64,000 nucleotides of DNA from an uncultured Bacteroidaceae bacterium (GTDB lineage: Bacteria > Bacteroidota > Bacteroidia > Bacteroidales > Bacteroidaceae), in the NCBI GenBank assembly GCA_905234735.1, contig CAJOJA010000004.1, positions 1-64,000 on the forward strand, written 5' to 3'. Shown one piece after another: positions 10,273 through 19,337 of the stretch (the stretch's first letter is position 1; every line of letters starts with the position of its first letter). The notes below the pieces were generated by a model that saw nothing but the letters and a program-made list of their open reading frames with translations, was not told the DNA's origin and did not search any database. A program made the position numbers and the translations under genes.

Positions 10273-11964
10273 ATGAGGAATTGCAGGACGGTGCTGTTAT
10301 GCTTATTTGCGTTTTTGGGCCTTTCTATGACGATGGGCCCGGCGCGAGGCAAAGGGGGAGGGAAGCGCCAGCCTTCAGACTCCCGTATCCACTTGCTGCA
10401 CTCCGACCGCCTCTATTTCAATGAACGTATCCATCCCACGGCACAGTTCCTGGTGGGCGATGTCCGTTTTGAGCATGAAGGTACGCTTATGTTCTGTGAC
10501 AGTGCCCTGTTCTATGAGGCTACGAACTCGTTTGATGCCTTCGGTAATGTGCGTATGCGGCAGGCTGACACGCTTTCGCTGGTCAGCGATGTGCTGTATT
10601 ACGACGGCTTGGACCAAATGGCCCGTGCGCGCTATCATGTGATACTGAAGCACCACGAAACCACACTCTATGCCGACTCTCTCGACTATGACCGTCTCTA
10701 TGACCTGGGTTACTTCTTCGAGGGCGGTCGCATGGTGGACAAGGACAATGAGTTGACCAGTGACTGGGGCGAATATAGTCCATCGACGCGCGATGCCAAG
10801 TTTAACTACAATGTCCGGCTGGTCAATCCTCGTCCGCCCAAGGAGGCAAAGTCCGTACTTATTAGCGACACACTGCATTACAACTCCCGTACGGGCATAG
10901 CCCACGTAATCGGTCCGAGCAATATTGATCATGGTGACAACCACATATATACAGAGAATGGGTACTATGATTCCGAGGCCGACTTCTCCTATCTGCTCGA
11001 CCGCTCCATCCTGCAAAACGGATATAAGGTGCTTGTGGGTGACAGTGTGTGCTGGGATGCTACGGAGAAGATAGGACGTGCGTATGGACACGCCGTATAT
11101 ACTGATACCCTCAACAAGAATAAGTTCGTGGGCAACTACGCCATGTACAACGACAGTACGGGTTATGCCGAAGCCGCCGACAGCGCACTCCTCATCGACT
11201 ATTCCCAGCGTGACACACTTTATGCCCATGCCGATTCGTTCTTCCTGTACACCTACCACAAGGAGACGGATTCGGTCTATCGCGTACTTCATGCTTACCA
11301 TCATGTACGTGCCTATCGTGTCGATGTGCAGGCTGTATGCGACTCTATGGTTTTTGACGGACGCGACTCCTGTCTGACGATGTACCGCGACCCTATAATC
11401 TGGCAGGAGGGGCAGCAGGTTCTGGGCGAGGTCATCAAGGCGTGGACCAACGACTCTACGTTGGACAGTGTCTATGTCATTAACCAAGCCCTTTCGGTGG
11501 AACGGCTCGACTCGCTCCACTACAATCAGATAGCGAGCAACGAGATGCATACATACTTCGAGAACGGTGAACCGCGCCTGAACGTTGCCGACAAGAACGT
11601 ATACGTCAATTACTATCCGTTCGACGACGATTCGCTGATGATGGGTATGAACCATTTGGAGACCAGCTTGATGCGCATGTATATGAATAACCGAAAGGTC
11701 GATCGCATCACGACTCCGGCAGCCGATGGTACGATGTATCCCTTGCCGATGATTCCGTCTGATATGCGCTTTCTCAGTAACTTTGCCTGGTTCGACTATA
11801 TTCGTCCCCTAAATAAGGATGATATCTTCCAATGGCGAGGGAAGAAGGCCGGAACGGAACTGAAGCAGTCCGTCCGACACGAGGCCCCTCTGCAGCGTCT
11901 CGATGTCATTAAAAGTAAAGCCGATGCCGCAAAAAAGAATAAATCCAAAATAGCAGTACCATGA
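10273..11964 (+). CDS. OstA/LptA-like LPS transport protein
   Basis: This 563-residue exported protein carries an N-terminal OstA-like domain (about residues 38-250). It is built from repeating short beta-strands with DRLYFNE, ADTLSLVSDVLYYDG and TLYADSLDYDRL-type segments, the fold of LptA and the LptD N-terminus. It probably belongs to the periplasmic bridge that carries lipopolysaccharide to the outer membrane. A signal peptide is visible at residues 1-26. The C-terminal third is unlike LptA and of unknown role. The last codons overlap the next ATG by four bases (ATGA). Upstream neighbours are envelope chaperones. Confidence 0.82.
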   Translation: MRNCRTVLLCLFAFLGLSMTMGPARGKGGGKRQPSDSRIHLLHSDRLYFNERIHPTAQFLVGDVRFEHEGTLMFCDSALFYEATNSFDAFGNVRMRQADTLSLVSDVLYYDGLDQMARARYHVILKHHETTLYADSLDYDRLYDLGYFFEGGRMVDKDNELTSDWGEYSPSTRDAKFNYNVRLVNPRPPKEAKSVLISDTLHYNSRTGIAHVIGPSNIDHGDNHIYTENGYYDSEADFSYLLDRSILQNGYKVLVGDSVCWDATEKIGRAYGHAVYTDTLNKNKFVGNYAMYNDSTGYAEAADSALLIDYSQRDTLYAHADSFFLYTYHKETDSVYRVLHAYHHVRAYRVDVQAVCDSMVFDGRDSCLTMYRDPIIWQEGQQVLGEVIKAWTNDSTLDSVYVINQALSVERLDSLHYNQIASNEMHTYFENGEPRLNVADKNVYVNYYPFDDDSLMMGMNHLETSLMRMYMNNRKVDRITTPAADGTMYPLPMIPSDMRFLSNFAWFDYIRPLNKDDIFQWRGKKAGTELKQSVRHEAPLQRLDVIKSKADAAKKNKSKIAVP

Positions 11965-12248
11965 GCTTATTCCAGACACGTGAACCGCGTAAATACCGGC
12001 GTATAAGCATGTACACCAGCGAGCGAAAGGACAGACTCGACCGATTGGTGCGCGATGTTAAGCGGGAGATGGGCGAATTACCCCCCGACGATATAGACCC
12101 CGACCACTTTAAGGGTAAGTTTTCCCAGTTTACACCTCGTGCCAAGCGTGCCAGTGAACGTGAGTTCCGCCTCACCTGGCCCCTGGCCCTCATTCTCATC
12201 CTGGTGCTCATCCTCATCTGGCGCTACATCATGATGGGTATACTTTGA
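11961..12248 (+). CDS. Small protein with C-terminal membrane segment
   Basis: I do not recognise a family. The 95-residue protein has a strongly basic and acidic N-terminal part (about residues 1-70, many Arg, Lys and Asp) and one very hydrophobic C-terminal segment (about 73-94, rich in Leu and Ile). It looks like a tail-anchored or single-pass inner-membrane protein. Its start overlaps the ostA-like stop by ATGA, and mutL begins six bases after its stop, so it is translated within this operon. The coupling suggests, but does not prove, a part in envelope biogenesis. Confidence 0.7.
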   Translation: MSLFQTREPRKYRRISMYTSERKDRLDRLVRDVKREMGELPPDDIDPDHFKGKFSQFTPRAKRASEREFRLTWPLALILILVLILIWRYIMMGIL

Positions 12249-12254
12249 TCATCC

Positions 12255-14120
12255 ATGGACATCATACACTTGCTACCCGATTCCGTGGCCAACCAGATTG
12301 CAGCTGGCGAGGTCATTCAGCGTCCCTCCTCGGTGATAAAAGAACTGTTGGAGAATGCTGTTGATGCTGCTGCGCGCCGTATCGAGGTTGTGGTAGTGGA
12401 TGCCGGACGTACGAGCATACAAGTCATTGACGATGGTAGGGGTATGTCGGAGACCGATGCCCGCCTGGCCTTTGAACGTCATGCGACGAGCAAGATAACC
12501 GAGGCCGCAGACCTTTTCAGTCTCACCACTATGGGCTTTCGTGGCGAGGCCTTGCCCAGTATCGCTGCCGTATCGCAGGTAACCCTGCGCACCCGTACCC
12601 CTCAGTCCGAACTGGGCACCTGTCTGACTATTGAGGGGGGGCGTGTCGTAGCTCAGGAGCTTGATAATTGTCCCGCAGGTGCCAACTTTATGGTGCAGAA
12701 CCTCTTCTTCAATGTTCCTGCCCGTCGCAAGTTCTTGAAAAGCAACCAAACCGAGCTTTCGAATATCATCCAGGAATTTGAGCGTGTAGCTTTGGTCAAT
12801 CCTGATATTTATTTCACGCTGACGCATAACGCTCATGTCCTAACCACGCTCATGCCTGAGTCGCAGAAACAACGCATCGCTTCTCTGTTCGGCAAGCGGG
12901 TAGGGGAGCAGTTACTTTCGGTCGATGTGGACACCACACTTTGTTCGCTGCATGGCTTCGTGGGTCGTCCCGATTCAGCCCGTCGCAAGGGTGCGCGTCA
13001 ATTCTTCTACGTCAATGGGCGATATATGCGGCATCCTTATTTCCATAAAGCCGTACAGGAGGCCTTCGAGGAACTTATCCCCGCCACCGATCAGGTTCCC
13101 TATTTCCTGTTCTTGCAGGTTGACCCCACCACTATCGACGTAAATATCCATCCCACGAAGACGGAGATCAAATTTGAGAATGAGACGGCTATATGGCAAA
13201 TTATTCTCGCTGGCATTCGTGAGTCGTTGGGACGATTTAACGCCATTCCATCGATAGATTTCGATACAGAGGGCCGACCGGGCGACATCCCTGTCTACAA
13301 TCCTGTGAGCAAGCCTGCGGCAACGCCTATGCCGTGTCCCACGCTCGATACAGGCTATAATCCCTTCCGTTCACCTTCCGGCTATCGTCCACCAGTGCCT
13401 GCGGATTGGCAGCAGTTGTACCCGTCCGGACCTTTAGATTCAACTAGTCAGACAAGTATCTCTGGCAAATCTATCTCCCTCATGGGGGAGCTGGAAGGGG
13501 CTTCTAATGAGGAGTCAGAAGCTACCGAGCGTAGCATCCATCACTATCAGTATCGTGGGCAGTACATAGTCACAGAGGTACGTTCTGGACTGATGTTCAT
13601 CGACCAGCATCGCGCACACATCCGTATATTATACAATCGCTATCGCGAACAGCTTTCTGGTCAGCCTTCGGCCTCCCAGGGACTGCTGTTTCCTGAGGTC
13701 GTCCAATTTCCTATGTCCGAGGCAGCCTTAGTAGAGGAAATCCAGGACGAACTTCACACACTGGGTTTCGATATTTCCTCCTTGGGCGGAGGCAGTTATT
13801 CCATTCAGGGACTTCCCGTCGGTTTTGACGGAGTCAATCCCCAACACCTCTTATCCGATATTGTAGAAAATCTCAAACTTCATGGTCGGGCAGAGGATGA
13901 GACCCCGTCTTCGGTATCGCTGGGTGAGGAACTTCACCATCGTATGGCACTTACGATGGCCCGTAATGCGGCCATTCCTATCGGCGGAGTTCTCTCGCCC
14001 CAAGAGATGGAGACCATGGTTGACGAACTTTTCCAGCAATCAGAACCAAACTATACCCCAGATGGGCGTACAATTGTGGCTATATTCCCACATGAGAACC
14101 TTGTAAAGTTGTTTAAGTGA
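12255..14120 (+). CDS. mutL: DNA mismatch repair protein MutL
   Basis: This 621-residue GHKL ATPase couples mismatch recognition by MutS to strand incision. The N-terminal ATPase motifs are clear: ELLENAVDA (Bergerat motif I), DDGRGM (II) and TTMGFRGEALPSIAAV (III). The transducer domain with NPDIYFTL and VDVNIHPTKTEIKF follows. A Pro/Ser-rich linker (about residues 345-425) leads to the C-terminal dimerisation domain. There the endonuclease motif DQHAxxExxxxE is replaced by DQHRAHIRILYNRY. It ends the housekeeping block; 240 non-coding bases follow. Confidence 0.95.
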   Translation: MDIIHLLPDSVANQIAAGEVIQRPSSVIKELLENAVDAAARRIEVVVVDAGRTSIQVIDDGRGMSETDARLAFERHATSKITEAADLFSLTTMGFRGEALPSIAAVSQVTLRTRTPQSELGTCLTIEGGRVVAQELDNCPAGANFMVQNLFFNVPARRKFLKSNQTELSNIIQEFERVALVNPDIYFTLTHNAHVLTTLMPESQKQRIASLFGKRVGEQLLSVDVDTTLCSLHGFVGRPDSARRKGARQFFYVNGRYMRHPYFHKAVQEAFEELIPATDQVPYFLFLQVDPTTIDVNIHPTKTEIKFENETAIWQIILAGIRESLGRFNAIPSIDFDTEGRPGDIPVYNPVSKPAATPMPCPTLDTGYNPFRSPSGYRPPVPADWQQLYPSGPLDSTSQTSISGKSISLMGELEGASNEESEATERSIHHYQYRGQYIVTEVRSGLMFIDQHRAHIRILYNRYREQLSGQPSASQGLLFPEVVQFPMSEAALVEEIQDELHTLGFDISSLGGGSYSIQGLPVGFDGVNPQHLLSDIVENLKLHGRAEDETPSSVSLGEELHHRMALTMARNAAIPIGGVLSPQEMETMVDELFQQSEPNYTPDGRTIVAIFPHENLVKLFK

Positions 14121-14360
14121 TAAAAATGCCCATTTCATCGAAGGATTATGAGTTTTATCGCTTCATTATATACGATTTCTAATCGTTTCTCTATCGTAAG
14201 AAATGTTGTCTCTGTATTAGGTAATGTCGGTATAATAGATAGTTTTTGCCGAAATTACCTCTTCGCTTGCGTATTTTTTTCGTAAATTTGCATCGGTAAT
14301 AAAGATACCCGCTAAAAAGTGAAACATAAATAAATCATACAAATCAAGTAAATAAGTAAA
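14121..14360 (+). promoter_or_regulatory. Leader region with promoter of the DUF4493 gene cluster
   Basis: This A/T-rich spacer contains no ORF of note. A TAAATTTG -7 box lies at 14283-14290, about 70 bases before the ATG at 14361; no clean TTTG sits at the expected -33 position. It is the only convincing promoter seen ahead of the lipoprotein cluster, which suggests one long transcript. Confidence 0.5.
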
Positions 14361-15194
14361 ATGAAAAAGAAATCGACAATGTTTTTAATGATGTTGGGGG
14401 CAGCCATGCTCACTACATCATGTCTGTCCGAACAGCAAGACCTCGCTCCCAAGAACGAGGCAAGCCAGAAGGGCAAGATTGTACTCAACCTGAGTGCCGA
14501 CGCCAGTTTCGACGAACAGACTCGCGCACTTAGCGAAGCCAACTATCGCAATACGTCTGTTTATACGGTAAGGTTGCTGAATCTCTCAAACAACAATGTG
14601 ATGATGGAGTGCCTTGGTTCAGAGTTAAGCGACAATTTACCTAAAGAACTCGAGCTGGGAAGTTATGAGATATTGGCGTATTATGGTACGGAATCCGATG
14701 CCTCTCGCGATAATTTCCGTGTTGAGGGCAAGACCGATTTTACGATTAAGGCAAAGGATGAGTTGAACATAACAGTGGCGTGTGAGCCCACTTGCGGCAA
14801 ACTCTCCGTTAATTTTGCCGATGAGATGGCAACATATTACGACGATTACAGCGTTACTTATTCCGGTACGGCTGCTCTTGGCGGCGAGACCATCACTTGG
14901 GCAAAGGATGATACCGAGCCTTGGTATGTTGCTTTGGGAACTAGTGCCGAGACCATCAACTACACGCTTAATTTGAAGGTTAAGGACGACTACGCCATTG
15001 AGGAAAACGGTGTTAAGAAGAAGACGGGCACTGTTACGGGCAGTTTCCAGTTGCAGCGCAATAAGGGCCACAAACTTTCCATCACCCCCCACTACACAGA
15101 GATGGAGAACGGCTTTATGAAGCTGACCATTACAATTGATGAAAGCACAAACGACAAACCCATTACCATTGAGGTTCCGGTAACGTGGATTTAA
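14361..15194 (+). CDS. DUF4493-type surface lipoprotein 1
   Basis: This 277-residue lipoprotein has a signal peptide with lipobox ending TTSC (Cys21) followed by LSEQQD, an acidic start that favours surface export in Bacteroidetes. The DUF4493 pattern is visible: a strand GKIVLNLSAD, then DEQTRA (Thr54-Arg55), then a beta-rich domain with LELGSYEILAYYG and a central strand segment (VACEPTCGKLSVNF). Function is not established. By position and by the TR motif I infer a pilin-like subunit of a surface structure. It is the first gene after the presumed promoter and the cluster follows closely. Confidence 0.8.
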   Translation: MKKKSTMFLMMLGAAMLTTSCLSEQQDLAPKNEASQKGKIVLNLSADASFDEQTRALSEANYRNTSVYTVRLLNLSNNNVMMECLGSELSDNLPKELELGSYEILAYYGTESDASRDNFRVEGKTDFTIKAKDELNITVACEPTCGKLSVNFADEMATYYDDYSVTYSGTAALGGETITWAKDDTEPWYVALGTSAETINYTLNLKVKDDYAIEENGVKKKTGTVTGSFQLQRNKGHKLSITPHYTEMENGFMKLTITIDESTNDKPITIEVPVTWI

Positions 15195-15228
15195 GTATTA
15201 AATGTGGAATCAAATAATGAATAGTAAT

Positions 15229-16515
15229 ATGAAATTTAAGAATATATTACCTTTTGGCCTTTTGGCCATTGTTAGCCTTGCTTCGTGTGTGAGCGAGGAA
15301 TTTAAGGGCTCAAAAGAGTCTGCCGAAAAAGGACTCATGGCCCTTGGCGTTTCCCTACGTAATCCGGAAGCAACGCGTGCTAAATCCCAGGTTTCTGATT
15401 TCCCTGTTGTAGTCTATGATGCAGAGGGCAAGGTGGTCAAGAGTTATAACACTGTTGACGATGTTCCTGCAACAGAGGTGCTCAATGTCGGAACGTACAC
15501 TGTAGAGTCCCACACTCCAGGTGTGTTGCAAAAGAAGATGACGGCTCCCTACTACGATGGAACGGAGACTATGGAAATCCTCAAGAACACCACCACGGAC
15601 GTAGAGGTTGTCTGCACTATTCAGAACAGCCGCATCGAGGTGGCCTACGATCCCGAGTTCATGAGCGTCTTTACCGATTGGAGCATCACGTTGGACGACG
15701 GCACGGAGGGTGCTGTCACGGCTCTTGCCTTTACAAAGACCGATGGCGCATCCCCAGCTCCCATTTACTGGTATTTCGAGAATGAAGTGGAGCGCCTTAC
15801 TGTTAATTTCCGTGGTACTACCAAAGATGGCAACATCGTGTCTGCAACGAATTTTATCAGCAAAGACCAGGCCAATGAGCATTACGACGATGATCATCAA
15901 TACTTCTCTGGTGGCGATGCCATCGTCCTGAACTTCAAGCCCGCAGAGGCCAATACGGGTGAAGTTACTACCATCACTATCAACGCTACTGTAACCTTTG
16001 AGGAGCATACCGATGATTTGATAGTCGAGATTACTGACGATATAAACATCGACGATCCTGATGAGCCCCAAGACCCACCTGTTACGGGTGACGATGCTAT
16101 TACGCTCAGCTTGCCCGCCCCCATTAGTTTCCCATTCTTGGGCGCTGCTACGGTCGACAAGTCGCTGGGCGATACCGAGATTAAGGCTGAGAATGGTCTG
16201 AAGAGCATCATCGTGAAGATTGAGTCCACGAGTGAAGATATGATTAGTTCTGTAGGAAAGTTGAATACTGACTACGGTGTTGACTTCATTGGTGGTGCCG
16301 AAATTGTCGGTAATCAGCAAGTGGTGACCTTATTCAATGACCTCAACCAGCCTCTGTCCGTACCTGCCGAGGGTGACAAGGAATATGTGTTCCCCATCGG
16401 AAACTTCTTCCAGTTGCTGCAGGTTCTCGTAGGTACCCATACCTTCAACCTTACGGTTACCGACATGAATGGTAATATTAAGACCGGCAAGGTCACCATC
16501 ACCATTACGGCGTAA
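15229..16515 (+). CDS. DUF4493-type surface lipoprotein 2, two-part
   Basis: This protein of about 428 residues starts best at the ATG at 15229, which gives the signal peptide ending VSLASC (lipid Cys20, then VSEEFK); in-frame ATGs at 15202 and 15217 only lengthen the N-terminus. The N-terminal DUF4493 module has the GLMALGVSL strand, EATRA (Thr49-Arg50) and LNVGTYTVESHTPG. An acidic, proline-rich hinge (DDINIDDPDEPQDPP) links it to a second beta-domain (about residues 285-428) that begins ITLSLPAPISFP and ends GKVTITITA. The second half has no match I can name. Confidence 0.78.
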   Translation: MKFKNILPFGLLAIVSLASCVSEEFKGSKESAEKGLMALGVSLRNPEATRAKSQVSDFPVVVYDAEGKVVKSYNTVDDVPATEVLNVGTYTVESHTPGVLQKKMTAPYYDGTETMEILKNTTTDVEVVCTIQNSRIEVAYDPEFMSVFTDWSITLDDGTEGAVTALAFTKTDGASPAPIYWYFENEVERLTVNFRGTTKDGNIVSATNFISKDQANEHYDDDHQYFSGGDAIVLNFKPAEANTGEVTTITINATVTFEEHTDDLIVEITDDINIDDPDEPQDPPVTGDDAITLSLPAPISFPFLGAATVDKSLGDTEIKAENGLKSIIVKIESTSEDMISSVGKLNTDYGVDFIGGAEIVGNQQVVTLFNDLNQPLSVPAEGDKEYVFPIGNFFQLLQVLVGTHTFNLTVTDMNGNIKTGKVTITITA

Positions 16516-16544
16516 CATGTTACACTATAAATATTGACAACGCT

Positions 16545-18302
16545 ATGAAAAAGATATATGCATTTTTATCTGTTCTTTGTGCAGCATTCATCGTAATGTC
16601 TTGCAGCAATAACGATGTAGAAGTTGAGGAAGAGCTGGGCTATCTGAAACTCGAGGTTAACACTCTCGTTTCCACTCATACCCGTGCCGTTCCAGCGGGT
16701 TATAATGCCAAGACGCTGCATGTCGAATTGCGTAATGCCGATGGTTCCATTGCCCTGCAAACCGATGATTTTGAAAACGACGCAAACTTCAAGGGCAACC
16801 TCACACTCGCTCCGGGCACCTATACCATCGTGGCACATTCTGCTAACTGGGATGGTTCCGACTCAGGCTTTGGCATACCTTATTATGCCGGTTCCACAAC
16901 TGTGACCGTCGAGGCAAAGAAACTGGTGAAGGCCACCGTCACCTGTACATTGGCAAACGTGAAGGTTACGGTAAACTTTGACAACAGTTTCATCGAGGCC
17001 TTCAAGAGTGCGATGGCCATTGTAACCTCCGATGTGTCCAACATCGCCCCTGTCACCTTCGTTATGAAGCAGACAGTTGGCTCGGCTTATTTCCCCGTTG
17101 GTGCACTTAACTTCATGATTAGTGTGACTAACAATAGCGACCAGACCTTTGTTCAGAACAACAAGATAGAAGATGTGAAGGCTCGCGACCATATCATAAT
17201 TACCTACAAGGTTGCCGAGGCCGGTAAGCAGGGTGGTGTGACCGTTTACACGGATGATGCCGCACAGACCTACACCTACGAGGTTGAGGTTCCCCGAAAG
17301 AGCAGCACCAGTCTGCAAGCCTTTACGGCTAACGCATGGGCACGCTATGCAGAACTCAGTGGTAAGGTGACCGCCAAGACGAGTACCTTCGAACCCGATA
17401 AGGTTGTCCTGCAGTGGAAGACTCGGACGGCTGACGAATGGACTACTGTTCCCAATAGTGCCCTTACCAACAACGGCGACGACTATACGTGTAAACTGTT
17501 GGGTCTGACTCCTGAGACGGCCTACACCTACCGCTTCGTTTACGATAGTGACGCCCCTGTAAACAGCAACGAAATCAACTTCACCACTGAGGCTGCGACT
17601 CCGCTCACGAATGGAGGCTTCGAGAACTGGCACAAGGATGGCAACGTTTGGTATCCCAATGCAAACGGCACTTCGTTCTGGGATACGTCCAACCCAGGTT
17701 CTGCTGGTCTGATGGGTGAGAACTATAACGTCACCACCAGTGCTACTTCGCCGGTTCACAGTGGCGCCTATTCTGCTAAGCTGCAGTCCATGTACGTCAT
17801 CATCAAGTTTGCCGCAGCAAGTATGTACACCGGAACCTTTGGTTCGCTGAACGGTACCAGCAGTGCCAAGCTCAACTGGGGTGTTCCCTTCACCTCTCGT
17901 CCTAGCGCACTCCATGGCTACATCAGCTACTCGCCTGGTGCCATCAACCGTGGCAGTCAGCCTTCAGGTGTAGGCGCTCCCGCCAGTGGATCTAATGATG
18001 TGGCTCAGATTCGCTTTGCCCTGCTCACGGAGGCACTCCATGTCGACAACGGCGATATGTCCAGCTTCCCTGCTTGGGATGGTTCCGACTCACGAGTCAT
18101 TGCCTACGGCGAGTATGAGCAGAACACAAGCGACAATGGTGCATGGCGCGAAATCACGATACCTCTCACATACTACAACACCACTCGTAAGCCCACACAC
18201 GTTCTGATTGTCTTCTCGGCAAGTAAGTTTGGTGATTACTTCTATGGTTCAGATAGTAGTTGTATGTACCTCGACGACTTCGACTTTATCTATGGAGAAT
18301 AA
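16545..18302 (+). CDS. DUF4493-Fn3-PCMD lipoprotein (putative tip adhesin)
   Basis: This 585-residue lipoprotein (lipid Cys20, then SNNDVEVEEE) has three parts. A DUF4493 module spans about residues 20-240, with THTRA (Arg47) and APGTYTIVAHS. A fibronectin-III-like domain (about 250-345, ending YTYRFVYDSDAPVNSNEINF) follows. A PCMD module (about 350-585) begins LTNGGFENW and contains LQSMYVIIKFAAASMYTG and a conserved end with YLDDFDFIY. PCMD is a beta-sandwich linked to carbohydrate binding or metabolism. I infer a sugar-binding tip of a surface fibre. The beta-barrel gene starts six bases later. Confidence 0.82.
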   Translation: MKKIYAFLSVLCAAFIVMSCSNNDVEVEEELGYLKLEVNTLVSTHTRAVPAGYNAKTLHVELRNADGSIALQTDDFENDANFKGNLTLAPGTYTIVAHSANWDGSDSGFGIPYYAGSTTVTVEAKKLVKATVTCTLANVKVTVNFDNSFIEAFKSAMAIVTSDVSNIAPVTFVMKQTVGSAYFPVGALNFMISVTNNSDQTFVQNNKIEDVKARDHIIITYKVAEAGKQGGVTVYTDDAAQTYTYEVEVPRKSSTSLQAFTANAWARYAELSGKVTAKTSTFEPDKVVLQWKTRTADEWTTVPNSALTNNGDDYTCKLLGLTPETAYTYRFVYDSDAPVNSNEINFTTEAATPLTNGGFENWHKDGNVWYPNANGTSFWDTSNPGSAGLMGENYNVTTSATSPVHSGAYSAKLQSMYVIIKFAAASMYTGTFGSLNGTSSAKLNWGVPFTSRPSALHGYISYSPGAINRGSQPSGVGAPASGSNDVAQIRFALLTEALHVDNGDMSSFPAWDGSDSRVIAYGEYEQNTSDNGAWREITIPLTYYNTTRKPTHVLIVFSASKFGDYFYGSDSSCMYLDDFDFIYGE

Positions 18303-18308
18303 GTTCTA

Positions 18309-19337
18309 ATGATAAATAAATCAAACAGATACCTGCTCGGGTTGCTGCTGGCATTCGTGCCAGCAGCAATCTGCGCGCAAAGAGTTCGGCCTCGCAATGT
18401 GGCTACGGGCGACACCGTGATAACTGCTACGGGCGACACTGTGGTGACTATGCGACCTGCTTATGGCCGTGCTCCTGTCGTTTCTCAGCAGGGAGAGACA
18501 ACCGCTCCGATGGCTATGCCCCAGAATATGGACAGTATCATTGCCCATGCCGTGAATCTTGGCGTGCAGCGGGCTCTGGCCACTCATGGAATCCAGCCGC
18601 AAATCGACAATCGTCCTCGTACTAGGGCAGAACAGATTTGGGATCGTTCGCAGAAGAAACGCAAGATAGAACGTGTACCTCGCGAGTCGCTTCGTGCTAC
18701 TTTTGTTCCGAAGGGACAATGGATGATTGGTGGTACGATCAACTTCTCGGAATGGGACACCGACAACTACAACCTGTTAGTGTTGAAAAATGTCGACATC
18801 GAGGGTCATACCATCAGTGGTAGTCCCTATTTCGGCTATTTCGTGGCTAACAATTTATGTGTTGGTGCACGTTACAACTATACGCGCAACTACTTCTATC
18901 TGGGTAAGTTCGATCTGAACTTGGGCGAGGACTTCAATATAGCATTGGAGGACCTCTACTATCTGGGTCATACCCATACGGCCGACTTCTTCGTTCGTCC
19001 CTATCTGCCCATCGGTAAGAGTAACATTTTTGGTGCTTTTGCCGAGGTGCGTGCCGGTTACTCCCGCTCTACCAGTAAGAACAGCACGGGTAGCGGTGTG
19101 GACTACGATGGCAGTTTCACCACCGCCAATACCATACAACTTCAGGTTTGTCCGGGTATGGCCGTCTTTGCTACTGACTTTCTGGCTGTTGAGGCCAGCA
19201 TCGGCATCATGGGTGTCAAGTACCGTTGGGTGGACCAGAAGACCAATCAGGTGGAGACCGGACGTGTGCGTAGTGGCGGTGCTAACTTTCGTTTCAACTT
19301 CTTAAGTATCAATATCGGATTGACGTTCTATCTATGA
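18309..19337 (+). CDS. Outer-membrane beta-barrel protein inside the lipoprotein cluster
   Basis: This 342-residue protein has a cleavable signal peptide ending AICAQ and a polar N-terminal region with a short repeat (TGDTVITA, TGDTVVTM). From about residue 138 it has alternating amphipathic strands typical of an eight- to ten-stranded barrel, ending in SINIGLTFYL with a C-terminal aromatic residue plus Leu. I cannot assign a named family. It follows the preceding stop by six bases and overlaps the next gene by ATGA. It is therefore co-translated with lipoproteins and may be their outer-membrane partner, anchor or pore. Confidence 0.75.
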   Translation: MINKSNRYLLGLLLAFVPAAICAQRVRPRNVATGDTVITATGDTVVTMRPAYGRAPVVSQQGETTAPMAMPQNMDSIIAHAVNLGVQRALATHGIQPQIDNRPRTRAEQIWDRSQKKRKIERVPRESLRATFVPKGQWMIGGTINFSEWDTDNYNLLVLKNVDIEGHTISGSPYFGYFVANNLCVGARYNYTRNYFYLGKFDLNLGEDFNIALEDLYYLGHTHTADFFVRPYLPIGKSNIFGAFAEVRAGYSRSTSKNSTGSGVDYDGSFTTANTIQLQVCPGMAVFATDFLAVEASIGIMGVKYRWVDQKTNQVETGRVRSGGANFRFNFLSINIGLTFYL

